Shown in pieces: positions 54,952 through 64,000 of a DNA stretch of 64,000 bases. Numbering within the stretch: position 1 is the first letter of the stretch; every line of letters starts with the position of its first letter. Both the position numbers and the translations under genes were made by a program. The notes under the pieces are model-generated. The model did not search any database. It worked only from the letters and a program-made list of their open reading frames with translations, and had not been told where the DNA came from. The DNA is from Perkinsus marinus ATCC 50983 (lineage: Eukaryota > Perkinsozoa > Perkinsida > Perkinsidae): NCBI RefSeq assembly GCF_000006405.1, contig NW_003204277.1, forward strand, positions 171,837-235,836. Reading direction: 5' to 3'.

Positions 54952-56523
54952 ATGTCGTATCAAGCTTTCAGCGGACGCAAGGTGGAGGGACATGCTGTTC
55001 TGGGTCAAGCCGCAATCGCTATATCCGATGACATGTCCAAGATCTCGGCCTGGGATGGCAAGGCTGCAGACTCGCTGTATAGGAAGACCAAGATCATATG
55101 CACTATGGGACCATCATGTTGGGATGTTGATACGTTGGTGAAGATGATCGATCAGGGCTTAAACATCGCGAGATTCAACTTCTCTCATGGTGACTTCGAG
55201 ACGCATGGTAACACTCTCAAGAACCTAAAGGCTGCTCTGAAGCAACGTCCTGGTAGGGTAGTTGCGGTTTTGTTGGATACCAAGGGGCCCGAGATCCGTT
55301 CGGGTTTCTTCGCCGCTGGTGGCAAGGTGCAGTTACAAGCTGGCCAGGACTTGATGCTCACCACTGATTATGACTTCAAGGGTGACGCGACTAAGATCGC
55401 CTGTACTTATCCCAAACTCCCACAGAGTGTTAAGCCGGGGTCGACTATTCTCATGGCCGATGGTACTTTGAGCTTAAAGGTCCTTGAGTGCTACGAGGAC
55501 GGGGTGAAGACCCGTGTTATGAATAATGCAACAATCGGTGAGCGTAAGAACATGAACCTCCCCGGAGTCAAGGTAGACCTTCCCTGCATTGGTGAGAAGG
55601 AGGCCAACGATATCCTTAACTGGGGAATCCCCAATGGCATTGATTTTATCGCTGTCTCCTTCGTCCAGCATGGTGATGATATCCGTGGTCTCCGCAAGCT
55701 GATGGGCGAACGTGGGAGGAACGTTCATCTAATTTCTAAGATCGAGAACGAAGAGGGATTAAAGAACTTCGATGACATCCTGGCGGCCTCTGATGGTATC
55801 ATGATCGCTCGTGGTGATCTTGGTATGGAAATCCCACCTGAGAAGGTCTTCCTCGCTCAGAAGATGATGATGGCTCGTTGTAACCTGGTTGGCAAGCCGG
55901 TCATCACCGCTACTCAGATGCTTGAGTCCATGATCACCAATCCCAGGCCTACTCGTGCTGAGGCTAGTGATGTCGCCAATGCTGTCTTGGATGGAACTGA
56001 TGGCGTCATGCTATCTGGGGAGTCAGCTGGTGGTAGCTTTCCTATTAACGCTATCTCCATTCAGCGCCGTATCTGTGAGGAGGCTGAGGCTGTGATCGAC
56101 TATGATACTCTCTTCCTCCGCATTCGTGAGGCTGTTCTTAACGCTACTCCTCAAGGCCTCTCAGTCGTCGAATCTGTATGCTCAGCAGCAGTCGAGCTCG
56201 CTGGACAAGTGAGGGCCTCTCTCATCGTTTCTCTCACCGAGACCGGAAGCACTGCTCAGCTGCTCGCCAAGTACCGTCCTGGCGTGCAGATCCTGGCTCT
56301 TGCCGCCGCTGACTCTACTGTTAAACATCTCTGTGCTGTCCGCGGTATCATCTCCCTCAAAGTCCCTTCCTTCCAAGGAACTGATCATGTCATCCAGAGT
56401 GCTATCACCTATGGTAAGGAGGTCGGACTGTTAAAGACTGGCGATAAGATTGTTGCTGTACACGGTATGAGAGAGGAGACCGCTGGAGCTACTAATCTGG
56501 TTAAGGTCCTTCCTGTTGAGTAG
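54952..56523 (+). CDS. PYK: Pyruvate kinase PK5, intronless
   Basis: 523 codons, start MSYQAFSGRKVEGHAVLGQA. Full set of motifs: [60 protein letters not shown] (catalytic lysine), [40 protein letters not shown], and end VHGMREETAGATNLVKV. By protein it groups with PK1 (CWDVD, IENE, MEIPPEK), but it shares nearly identical DNA tracts with PK1 (about 55774-55870 against 45639-45735) and, elsewhere, with PK3/PK4 (GAGCGTAAGAACATGAACCT). Codon bias is intermediate. It has no introns although its closest protein relative PK1 has four. Confidence 0.95.
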   Translation: MSYQAFSGRKVEGHAVLGQAAIAISDDMSKISAWDGKAADSLYRKTKIICTMGPSCWDVDTLVKMIDQGLNIARFNFSHGDFETHGNTLKNLKAALKQRPGRVVAVLLDTKGPEIRSGFFAAGGKVQLQAGQDLMLTTDYDFKGDATKIACTYPKLPQSVKPGSTILMADGTLSLKVLECYEDGVKTRVMNNATIGERKNMNLPGVKVDLPCIGEKEANDILNWGIPNGIDFIAVSFVQHGDDIRGLRKLMGERGRNVHLISKIENEEGLKNFDDILAASDGIMIARGDLGMEIPPEKVFLAQKMMMARCNLVGKPVITATQMLESMITNPRPTRAEASDVANAVLDGTDGVMLSGESAGGSFPINAISIQRRICEEAEAVIDYDTLFLRIREAVLNATPQGLSVVESVCSAAVELAGQVRASLIVSLTETGSTAQLLAKYRPGVQILALAAADSTVKHLCAVRGIISLKVPSFQGTDHVIQSAITYGKEVGLLKTGDKIVAVHGMREETAGATNLVKVLPVE

Positions 56524-57000
56524 ACTGTATTGAGGGACTGCCTTCCACTAGAGGCTCTTATAACTCATAAACTTATCAGGCTCTGACTTATCATATTATT
56601 ATTGTTACCGCTTTGATGCTATCTTTCAGCTGCACCAAACTACTGTTGCTACGAACGAGGACTTGTGCCTGAAAAATGTAAAGTGTATATTGAATTGTTG
56701 AGTTTGAGCTCAAGTAGTCAAGGACCCGGACAACTATGCCGTAGCAGTCGGGGACATCGTTGTCACAAAGAAGAGGACATAGGTCACTTCTAGCAGTCCG
56801 GGAGTTATGGCGAGCCGCGAAGTAGATTGCGTGTTAGTTTATATTGCTTTGCTGATTCGTTAGCAGAATGCCCGATCATGACTGAACAGATTGCCGTATT
56901 GACGGTTGTGCTATGCGCTATATCGCTAGTTGGGGTGATGGTTCGGAGGACTGTTTCAGAGTAAGGCCAAGCTTATCGGCAGCACCATGGTGTACTATGA
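56524..57000. other. Downstream flank of PK5
   Basis: No supported gene. It leads into a pyruvate kinase relic. Confidence 0.35.
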
Positions 57001-57240
57001 GATCAGCGATGTTGCCAACGCCATTCTCGATGGCAATGGCGGCGTCGTGCTAGCCAGTGAGACTATTGGTGGTTAGTTCCCGGTCAAGGCCGTTAGCATT
57101 CGTGGTAGCATTCAATACTTTATCTGTGACCAAACCAAGATACTACGACTCATTATTCTTGAGGATCCACAGTCGCGTATCCAATGACAGCCCCTCTGGC
57201 CTCTACACTCTCTGGAGAAGCTTTTTTCCGGTCTGCAGGT
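57001..57240 (+). pseudogene. Pyruvate kinase relic, middle to C-terminal fragment
   Basis: One frame reads ISDVANAILDGNGGVVLASE then a stop where the paralogues have the Lys of GKFPV, followed by FPVKAVSIRGS; a second frame continues YYDSLFLRIHSRVSNDSPSG, matching YDSLYLRIREAVMNKHPEG. The in-frame stop and frameshift make it a pseudogene. It marks the downstream end of the array. Confidence 0.8.
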
Positions 57241-57477
57241 GATCCTTGAGCCGAGGTGAAGTGTAGTCTAATCATTGCTATAACAGTGACTGCTACAGTA
57301 GAGTTGATGGACATAAAGGGTGTGGATCCGTCAGGGGAGGAGCTATAGGCACTACGCATGGTGATCGTTTCGTAGGGTGTCGTGTGTGTTGGGTTTTATA
57401 AGTCTGGGGAGTGATAGCATCAAGAACATATGTACCTTAGTGATCAGGTTAGAATGGGGTTGTTGTAGTTGTATTAG

Positions 57478-58835
57478 ATGAGCGGTTTGATGGCAGACCC
57501 CAATGCTGCTAACATGGCTGATGCTGTAGAGGTAAGTATCTACCTTCAAAACTGTTACCTGGTCCCGTATGGATTCACATTTAACCCTGTGTTTTGGGGC
57601 TGCACTCGACAGGAGGAGAGGAGTAGGGGTATCGGAGAGATGGCTGCGAAGCATGATCTCGCACTGCTACAGGAGGTGAGGGCTTGGAAACTCCAGCGAG
57701 GAGTTGGACGAGGAGTGGTATGATTAGGTATGGGGTTCGTATACATACAATATTGACCGTGCACTGAAGAGCAGCCATGATGTTTTAGAAGGGTACTCAA
57801 GTAGCAGTGGCAGTAACTATACTGATTGGTGGTATATGTATTGGAAGCAGACTGGAGGCTTGTATGAGGCATGGAGAAAGGAAGGACCACTTAGAAAACT
57901 GAAGTGGTGGAAGAAGACGTTCAGAAAGAGGTTAGGCCATAGGCTCTACTGCAGGTGTTGACGTAACTCTACCCATCTCTCTTCAGTGTCCCTTTCACAC
58001 AGCAAGGTTGTATCTGTACATGCTTTCAAGTAGCCGATGCTCAAGGAGTCGACACTCCGATGAAGTTGATGGTGGTGAACTCGCACTATGACGTCCTTGG
58101 AGGTTATACCCATCGCCAATCCAACACTGAGGATTTGAAGAGCCTCATCAAAACTGCACTGGAGGAGTAAGAGACAACGCTGCTAATTTCTGCTTGTATG
58201 GTTTTAGAGCGATCGCTTCCGAGTTGATTGACCCGCAGCGCACAGGGTTTCTGGTCTGCGGGGACTTCAATGTATTCGACATTTCTCCGTGAGCAAGAGC
58301 GAAGCGGAGTAAGTTCGGAATATTACGCTTTACGATCGATAGGTATTATGAGAAACTCCGAACTCTGGATGGTGTAGCGAAGACCCGTGATTTGTGGCGA
58401 GAGGTTCATGGCGATGATGATGGAGAGTAACCCATAGGTCCCCGGTTCGAATCTTAGGAACGGCATCTCATCTACAGATATCGTTATACGGTTCACAGCC
58501 ATCATAAGAAGGCCAAAGAAACGTTGCCAAACGCCGACGGCAACAGTTTGTTCCCGTGGCCCTTGCCTCCAATAAGAGTGAGGTCATCAGTCACTGCATT
58601 AATCAGATTCATGATGTTTCAGATTGATCATTTCCTCGCCTTGGACGAGTTCGAGGGTATCAAGTTCGCTAGAATTGAATGTTCTGAGATAGAAGTATGT
58701 GCTTCTTACATTTTCTCTGATAATTCGGCAGCGGAGCGAAGCGAATCTTGTCAGGTTCTGCGACAGCCGTATGGCAAGGAGCTTGCTGACCACTGGGGCC
58801 AACACTGTGTTATATCAATGAAGATTGTTAGATAG
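57478..58835 (+). CDS. Endonuclease/exonuclease/phosphatase-fold enzyme, nSMase-like
   Basis: Multi-exon gene. Exon 1 (57478 to about 57675) gives YLVPYGFTFNPVFWGCTRQE, ERSRGIGEMAAKHDLALLQE, matching the first strands of the fold, with the metal-binding Glu in LLQE. Later exons hold MKLMVVNSHYDVLGGYTHRQ (catalytic His region), ELIDPQRTGFLVCGDFNVFD (the GDFN motif), YEKLRTLDGVAKTRDLWRE, IDHFLALDEFEGIKFARIE and KELADHWGQHCV, the final Asp-His. The order and the NPVFWG/ERxxxIGE start recall neutral sphingomyelinase or inositol phosphosphingolipid phospholipase C; a nuclease is the alternative. Intron 58427-58477 carries a sense-strand tRNA T-arm-like segment. The middle exon borders (about 57770-57960) are uncertain. 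Confidence 0.68.
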
Positions 58836-59614
58836 TTTGTGGACATCTTATGCTGATCCTCTCACTCCCTAAAATCGGCAATACTAATATCACTTCTTTC
58901 GGAGAAGCTCTGCAATATCACCTTTTTTACTCATTCGAAGGTCATTCGAATTTCTGAACCCATAAGGCTGTCGCATTATCCCTTACCCGCTCATACAATG
59001 TAGTGGAATTATTTGTAAAGAGTGGAGTTCCTTATGGTGATAGACCGGATCGCGCCTAATAATATCAATCGGTTTACCGAAGTTAATGTTGAGTTCGTCC
59101 ATGTTGTCTATCAGTCTAGTAAAGGCATTGTTTTCGTTGCCATTAATAGCTCGCCGACTCGAGTAAAAAAGTCTTGAGTCATGTGGGTTTGCCGATAGCA
59201 TCATCAACCACAAAGCATACTATTGAATACGTGATAAAACATCATCCCATATCGCCAATGATTTTCTCCATCATTCCTCTAGCGCAGACTCTGCAGCTCT
59301 TCGTGTTTAAGTCGGTATCTTCTTAAGCAGGCTTTCCTAGCGCGACCTGGAGCTCCTCATAGTACCATTTAAGTCAGGTCGACGCTAGGGCTACTGGGCT
59401 TACGGACAATGATAGGAATCAATCTCACGAAGTCTAATGATTTCATTTCATTTTCATTTTACTGTATGATGATTAACACAACAATGATCCTCAAATAGAA
59501 GTATCACCAGTTAGCATGTAAAGCAGCGTGCCTTAGTCTTCCTCCTCCTCCTCTTCCTCCTCTTCCTCCGCATCACCAGGGCCGTTCTCATCAGTCGTAT
59601 AATCTTTCTCACAC
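58836..59614. other. Intergenic region between convergent genes
   Basis: No supported gene. At 59537-59570 a CTC/TCC-rich run, read on the minus strand, encodes a string of glutamates ending in a stop; it may be the last exon or 3' untranslated region of the response regulator next to it. Confidence 0.4.
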
Positions 59615-60273
59615 CTACGCATAAATCCAGTCGATAATTACGTCGGGCTGTATTGACCCGTTATCGAGCCATTCCGAGCAGCTAGCGACCATCTCCTCGA
59701 CAACATCCATCATCATCGGCTTAGCTGCAAAATGGTGGAAGAGATGAGCCCAGGGCTTGGCCTTGAGATCCTCGATAACCTGTAGGGCTGCATCTAACCT
59801 TATGATGTGTTGATAAGTTACCTCAGCCGAGCAACACACGATGAATGGCTTCCTCTCGTACTCATCATACTTCTCCTTCAACTGCTCAGCTGCCAGGTTA
59901 CCATCCATACCACCAGTCATGTGCAAATCCAGTAAGACCTGTATGCAGCAGGGATAAGACCATAAAGATGCCAACACGGGAAGGCCTACTATGATAGGGC
60001 CTTCCCCTCCATTATCCTGGAGTTCGGCGAACTTATCTAGAGCCTCCTGACCGTCTTCAGCTGGAAGGCAATGTATCTAGGAGAGTGCAGCGGTGTCATC
60101 TACCTTCATAAATAAGCTCATTGTCCTCGTCAAAACCAGCTAGACCGAGATTGCCTTGTGCCACCTGATCATGTCCACTTGCAGGATGGGATATGTGTGT
60201 ACTAACTCACCATTCGATTCGCCAACTCATCGTCAGCGAGGATCACTTCGCAGGTCTCAACGTCAAGAGGCAT
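59615..60273 (-). CDS. Response-regulator receiver-domain protein
   Basis: Four exons in phase: 60273-60211, 60164-60104, 60060-59990 and 59938-59615, about 172 residues. It is a complete receiver domain: the acidic pair in CEVILADDELANRM, EDGQEALDKFAEL, the phosphorylatable aspartate in PIIVLLDLHMTGGMDGN, the conserved Ser in PFIVCCSAEVT, and Lys in HHFAAKPMMMDVVEEM. Receiver domains accept phosphate from histidine kinases. No output domain is attached, apart from a possible acidic tail encoded near 59570-59537, so it is either a stand-alone regulator like Rec-only proteins or the piece of a larger gene with unmodelled exons. Position of all catalytic residues suggests it is active. Confidence 0.75.
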
Positions 60274-61308
60274 CCGTCAAGAATACAGTTAGCCGCATGA
60301 GCTGTTCCTGCCGAGCCTCTTGCACCGCACTATGAAAAAAATCTTTCTGTGTTATCGCGCTCGCCCGAGATTCTACACTCAAAATTGAAACTCACTTGGA
60401 AACTTCAGACCCCAATCTATGCTAGCCATCGGTACTAAACCGTATCGTAGAGATATATATGAGGTCAGCTAGTGGGCTCGTTATGGGAATCATGTGGAGT
60501 GTGTTCAGTATGTGTCCTACTTCAGTACTACTGAACCAGTAGTCATCATGTATAGTGCGTAGTCGGACGGTGGTATTTAAGAGGGGTCTTAAGAGGAGCT
60601 ACTACCGGCAAGTAGTGACTTAAACTGAAGTAGGGAAGTATATTTGATCGCACTACTGGCGACGCTCGTTTTTGATGTTACAATTAATGACGAAGGTGAT
60701 ACACTATGGTGATACCTTCATCCAGATTTAGGCCCAGGTCAACTGTGAGGTCTGATGTAGCGACGTTCCATACCACTCTTCGACGAACTCGAAGGATGAT
60801 CGTCGAGGGTTTAAGTGCACATCAAAGTCATCGAAACTTTTGTTGTCCGGGAGTGAACGCTATTGGAAGTAGTCGAGCTACTTGCAAATTGTAACTAGTT
60901 CGGCACGAATTGTAACTTACTATTGGAGAGGGATGGACGCAGTCATCCATGCTAGGAAGAACCTGTGAAGATTATAGGATGCCGGACCTGCCCCTACTCT
61001 ACTTAGGGGATAACGGTAATGGGAAGCAGCCGTATCATGTCCTTCAAATCGTTATAGATGACCTCCCTCGACGGTCCGAATGACACTTTATCAGCTGCGA
61101 TAGTAAAGGACGACGACGAGCGCAATATGTAGGGATGGTTCAATTCGACCCCCCTACTGTATACAGTTGGTGTGCCTTGGCACTCTCCTATGGGTAATGT
61201 TCATGGCATGGCGTAGTAATAAGGCCGGCCTGAAGGATAGATAATAATGACGTGTCTAGCTCTACTAGGATTGTCATTGAGTATCTGATTACAGCTGTCT
61301 AGTAATAT
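60274..61308. other. Intergenic region
   Basis: About 1 kb between divergent genes. A short plus-strand frame at 60706-60894 shows no homology. No element recognised. Confidence 0.4.
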
Positions 61309-61672
61309 ATGTCATCATCCACTACTGACCTTCTCCCCTCCCTCCTCCACAAATGTCTACGAGTTACTCTCACTGATGGTCGAGACATTACAGGCCGTCT
61401 CTACTGTATCGACAACAAAGAGAATATAGTACTACGGAACGCTGTTGAGAAGCGACGACGAGACGGAGGTAGGTTATATGGAGTCCTTATTATCGTCCTA
61501 CCTCGATGCTTGTATACGGAACTAAATAGGTTGTGGGAGAATTTCGTGGCGCAGTGACGCAGTAATGAGGTTGTATTCAGAATACTCATCCGTCCGCAAG
61601 ATCGGCATAGTGATGATCCCAGGAAAGGAGGCTGTGAAGATTGGATGCCTCAAGAAGGATTTTCCTCAATGA
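61309..61672 (+). CDS. LSm-domain protein resembling NAA38 (LSMD1)
   Basis: Two exons, 61309-61468 and 61581-61672, giving 83 residues. Sm motif 1 is LLHKCLRVTLTDGRDITGRL followed by YCIDNKENIVLRNAVEKRR; Sm motif 2 is KIGIVMIPGKEAVKIGCL, where IPGK replaces the RG of canonical Sm proteins. This pattern matches NAA38, the auxiliary subunit of the NatC N-terminal acetyltransferase, better than spliceosomal LSm proteins. The junction RRRDG-E-YSSVRK is in phase and the protein is the normal minimal length. Confidence 0.75.
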
Positions 61673-61990
61673 ATTTTGTGTCTACAGTTTCTCCTATTCC
61701 ATCACCTCCTATGTTGTGCTTAGTGTGAGGTTATCTCTCATTCAATGTACGGTGTTGTTGTTGTCCTTCTCTGTGAGGGAGGGCTTACTGCAAGTTGTTT
61801 TAGCATCACAGCACTCGGGATCTAACAAGATCATAGCTGGTGGCAGACGCCACTCCTACTGCTAGGTCGACGCCATACCTCCCACGAGTCGTGGAAGTTT
61901 CTTATTCTTAGGGTGTATTTTTCCATAGTACAGGAGAACTCCCAATAATGTTGAAAAACGTACTGTACGAGTTCTTAGTTTCCGCTGCTC
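61673..61990. other. Short intergenic region
   Basis: No supported gene; a frame at 61641-61865 overlaps the LSm gene end in another frame and looks random. Confidence 0.35.
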
Positions 61991-62770
61991 GGAACGAGGC
62001 TCATTAACCAGCTTTTGGTGGCAAGTATTATTTAATTCGTATTCGATCCAATGGGAAGAGAGTCTCTCTTGGAGATATCTCTTCAGGCTTCATCCTCCAT
62101 GTTGTATCCTATGGGATGAAAGAGGCAGTCAGAATGGTCGATGAACTGGTTATGGGAACAATTCGGACGTGTTGTTGCTACTACATATTGCTGTTGAGGT
62201 TTAGCATGCTCGATGGTTACGGAGCGTCATCGTCAGGCAGTGATGTGTTCTACTGGTGAAAGAGACTGCTCGGTCGATGGTAAGATTCCATCCTTGACTC
62301 ACCAATGCTGTGGTCGATACTTTCAGGAAAGCCTTCTCCCAGCGTGAATTGGTCGCTTCCAAGGCGTGGTCAGATTGATGGACGGCGTTTTGGCAGCAAT
62401 CGCGGAGATCAAGCTGGAGATGCTTGTAAGAATCGATTAGCCCATCATACGGGTTGATACGGGTTAATCGGATAATCAAGAGCCGTCCCCGGAACTGTCG
62501 TTATTGCTTTGGAGGTTGAGATTAGTTTGTGATGTTCACAAACTCGTGGATACGCACTCAGAATGTGCGAGAACGACGATTCGAACAAGTGTGGATTCGC
62601 AAGATTCTGGTCCATGGAATGTACATCGGCGCACGTCCTGAGGAATATTGTAATATATCTTTTACGATCAGATGTGTTACACTAGAGTTAGAGACGAAGT
62701 CGATATCGAGGCTGAGGGAAATGCTGTGATTGCAGGAGCGATGTTCAAAGCGGCTGTAGACGGGTAAGCG
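61991..62770 (+). CDS. Possible AP2-like DNA-binding protein exons
   Basis: Plus-strand segments in several frames. At about 62018-62170 the translation GKYYLIRIRSNGKRVSLG and, after it, VVSYGMKEAVRMVDELVMG resembles an alveolate AP2 domain (W/Y-x-V, NGKR, then a YGxxEA helix), though the loop between is longer than usual. Further coding-like pieces are AVVDTFRKAFSQRELVASKA (about 62305-62365) and VRDEVDIEAEGNAVIAGAMF (about 62688-62747), the latter ending at a GTAAGC donor near 62767. Start and stop are not identified. If the AP2 call is wrong this remains an unrecognised multi-exon gene. Confidence 0.3.
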
Positions 62771-63129
62771 GTTTCAAATCGATCGGATGAGCGAGCGCCA
62801 ACTGCTGCGGTCGTTTTTTCGTGGTATCTTCGACTAAACTCGTCAGAAATAAGTTGATATGGATGCCTAATGTATCTAAGTTCGGCACTGTAGTGATGAT
62901 AATTTGGTGATGTGGGAGGGGAGGTAAAGTAAGTGTTGCGGTAGCAGTGTTGTAGATACGTCGAACACATTGGATAGGACCGTGCTGACAATCTGAGTGG
63001 TCCTAATCCTACCCTTTCCCCAGTGTTTCTGAGCTTCTACAGACTAATCACACCTACACGCATATCACTTGATAACAACAAGTAGTTGTGTTGTAACTGA
63101 GTAGGTTATCCTCGATAGATTTTTCTACT
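62771..63129. other. Intergenic region upstream of the carrier gene
   Basis: No supported exon. Near 62764-62785 the sequence AAGCGGTTTCAAATCGATCG after the donor has weak similarity to a tRNA T-arm. Confidence 0.3.
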
Positions 63130-64000
63130 ATGCCAACGACCAAAGCCACCCCTTCCGCGTTCGATACCCTACCTCCCGTTACTGGGGCTGCAGTGGTGAC
63201 GGCCTTCGCTATGTACCCAGTGGACATCGTTCGTGCCTTGGTCATGGCACAGGCCTCGGGTCAACGCTCATCTGTCACAACTCTGGTTAAGAACTTCTAT
63301 CAAACTCATGGTGCTTCTGGATTCGTATCCAAGGGCTTGGGCGCTGAAATGATGCGTGCGACTTTCTCGAGGGTCATCAAGTTTTGGCTGCAGCCAATTT
63401 TCCATCAGAGGGTTTTCAATTCCAAACAGAAGGATGGTACGCCATTTTCTAAGGGAGTTGCGGGTTCATTGGCTACTATACCTGAGGTCATTGCTATATC
63501 GCCGTTTGAAAACGCCAAGTTAGCTCAGCAGTTGGACGCTGAAGGCAAATTCAAAGGAACTGCTGATACCATGAGGTGGGGATAGGCTACAGCATTGGGG
63601 ATGGGAATTTGGCAAATTCTTGTTCGTTTGTGTACACTCGCAAGCTGGGTTTTTTGAGTATTTTGACTGCTTGTGGCAGGCACCTAGTCCGAAGCCGTGG
63701 AGTTGTTGGTCTTTATATCGGCTATACAGGGATGCAACTACGTCAGATGTTATGGACTGGTGGATACTTTTTCTCATTGGATATATTCCGTGAGCGAACT
63801 GATAAGATCTTTGGTCGTGGTAAGATGTCGGACGTAACGGGTGGGTTCTGTGCTGGGGTCTTTGGTACGGCATTGAACTGTTGGTGTGATGTGGTCCGTA
63901 CGGTTATCCAAAAGCAAGCAGTAGCAGAGACCTTCAACCCTGAGATAGCTCGTCTCCCGCTTACTCCAGGATACTTCATCTCTGGTGTTACAGACATGTT
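63130..64000 (+). CDS. Mitochondrial-carrier-family protein, 3' end outside window
   Basis: Exon 1 63130-63575, intron 63576-63679, exon 2 from 63680 to the window edge, in phase. The product starts ATPSAFDTLPPVTGAAVVTA and shows the carrier repeat features: AMYPVDIVRALVMAQ (a PxD motif at the end of an odd helix), a matrix helix with FVSKGLGAEMMRATFSRVIK, the second repeat SPFENAKLAQQLD, GVVGLYIGYTGMQLRQMLWT, and the third ALNCWCDVVRTVIQKQ. The signature PxDxxRxR motifs are degenerate, so it belongs to a divergent branch, resembling plant/protist carriers of unknown substrate. Probably located in the mitochondrial inner membrane. Confidence 0.78.

Noticed and set aside
1-64000. CRISPR arrays, bacterial operons, phage or insertion-sequence genes
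   Set aside because: None seen; introns and gene content show a eukaryotic nuclear genome. The regular repeat at 13910-14340 is a minisatellite without spacers.

Overview
This is nuclear DNA of a unicellular eukaryote. Many genes are split by very short GT-AG introns (about 39-70 nt) that join conserved domains in frame, and proteins such as RER1, an ER protein disulfide isomerase, a NASP-type histone chaperone, MATH domains, PHO80-type cyclins and CRT-like transporters are eukaryotic. CRT-like transporters together with P-type cyclins suggest an alveolate, perhaps a perkinsid or dinoflagellate relative. That is inference; no species marker is present.

Layout. 0.4-1.9 kb: minus-strand leucine-rich-repeat-like exons. 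2.2-7.1 kb: CRT-like transporter family, one decayed relic and two intact intronless genes. 9.4-12 kb: an 883-residue orphan protein with a multi-pass C-terminus. 13.4-19.8 kb: three tandem cyclin genes sharing intron positions and phases; the first has a 15-bp minisatellite in an intron. 21.1-26.6 kb: a long multi-exon LRR gene on the minus strand. 27.2-28.3 kb: an unrecognised minus-strand gene. 29.4-32.2 kb: a NASP/Hif1-like histone chaperone whose last intron carries a broken MULE-type transposase. 32.7-34.3 kb: a coiled-coil protein with two MATH domains. 36.5-39.7 kb: P5-type PDI and RER1, both minus strand. This block plus the start of a pyruvate kinase gene recurs at 41.1-45.1 kb, immediately after a 100-N gap, most likely as a second haplotype placed in tandem. 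44.7-56.5 kb: five complete pyruvate kinase genes plus the truncated copy before the gap, with at least two pyruvate kinase relics nearby. 57.5-58.8 kb: an endonuclease/exonuclease/phosphatase-fold enzyme. 59.6-60.3 kb: a single-domain response regulator on the minus strand. 61.3 kb: an LSm protein resembling NAA38. 62.0-62.8 kb: possible AP2-like exons. 63.1 kb to the end: a mitochondrial-carrier-family gene cut by the window edge.

There is no operon logic. The organising themes are local duplication (transporters, cyclins, pyruvate kinases), gene conversion among duplicates, and frequent short introns. Several unrelated introns hold a segment resembling the 3' half of a tRNA (variable loop plus T-arm), which is the most unusual signal here. 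All exon models were read by eye from splice motifs, reading phase and domain continuity, with no transcript evidence.
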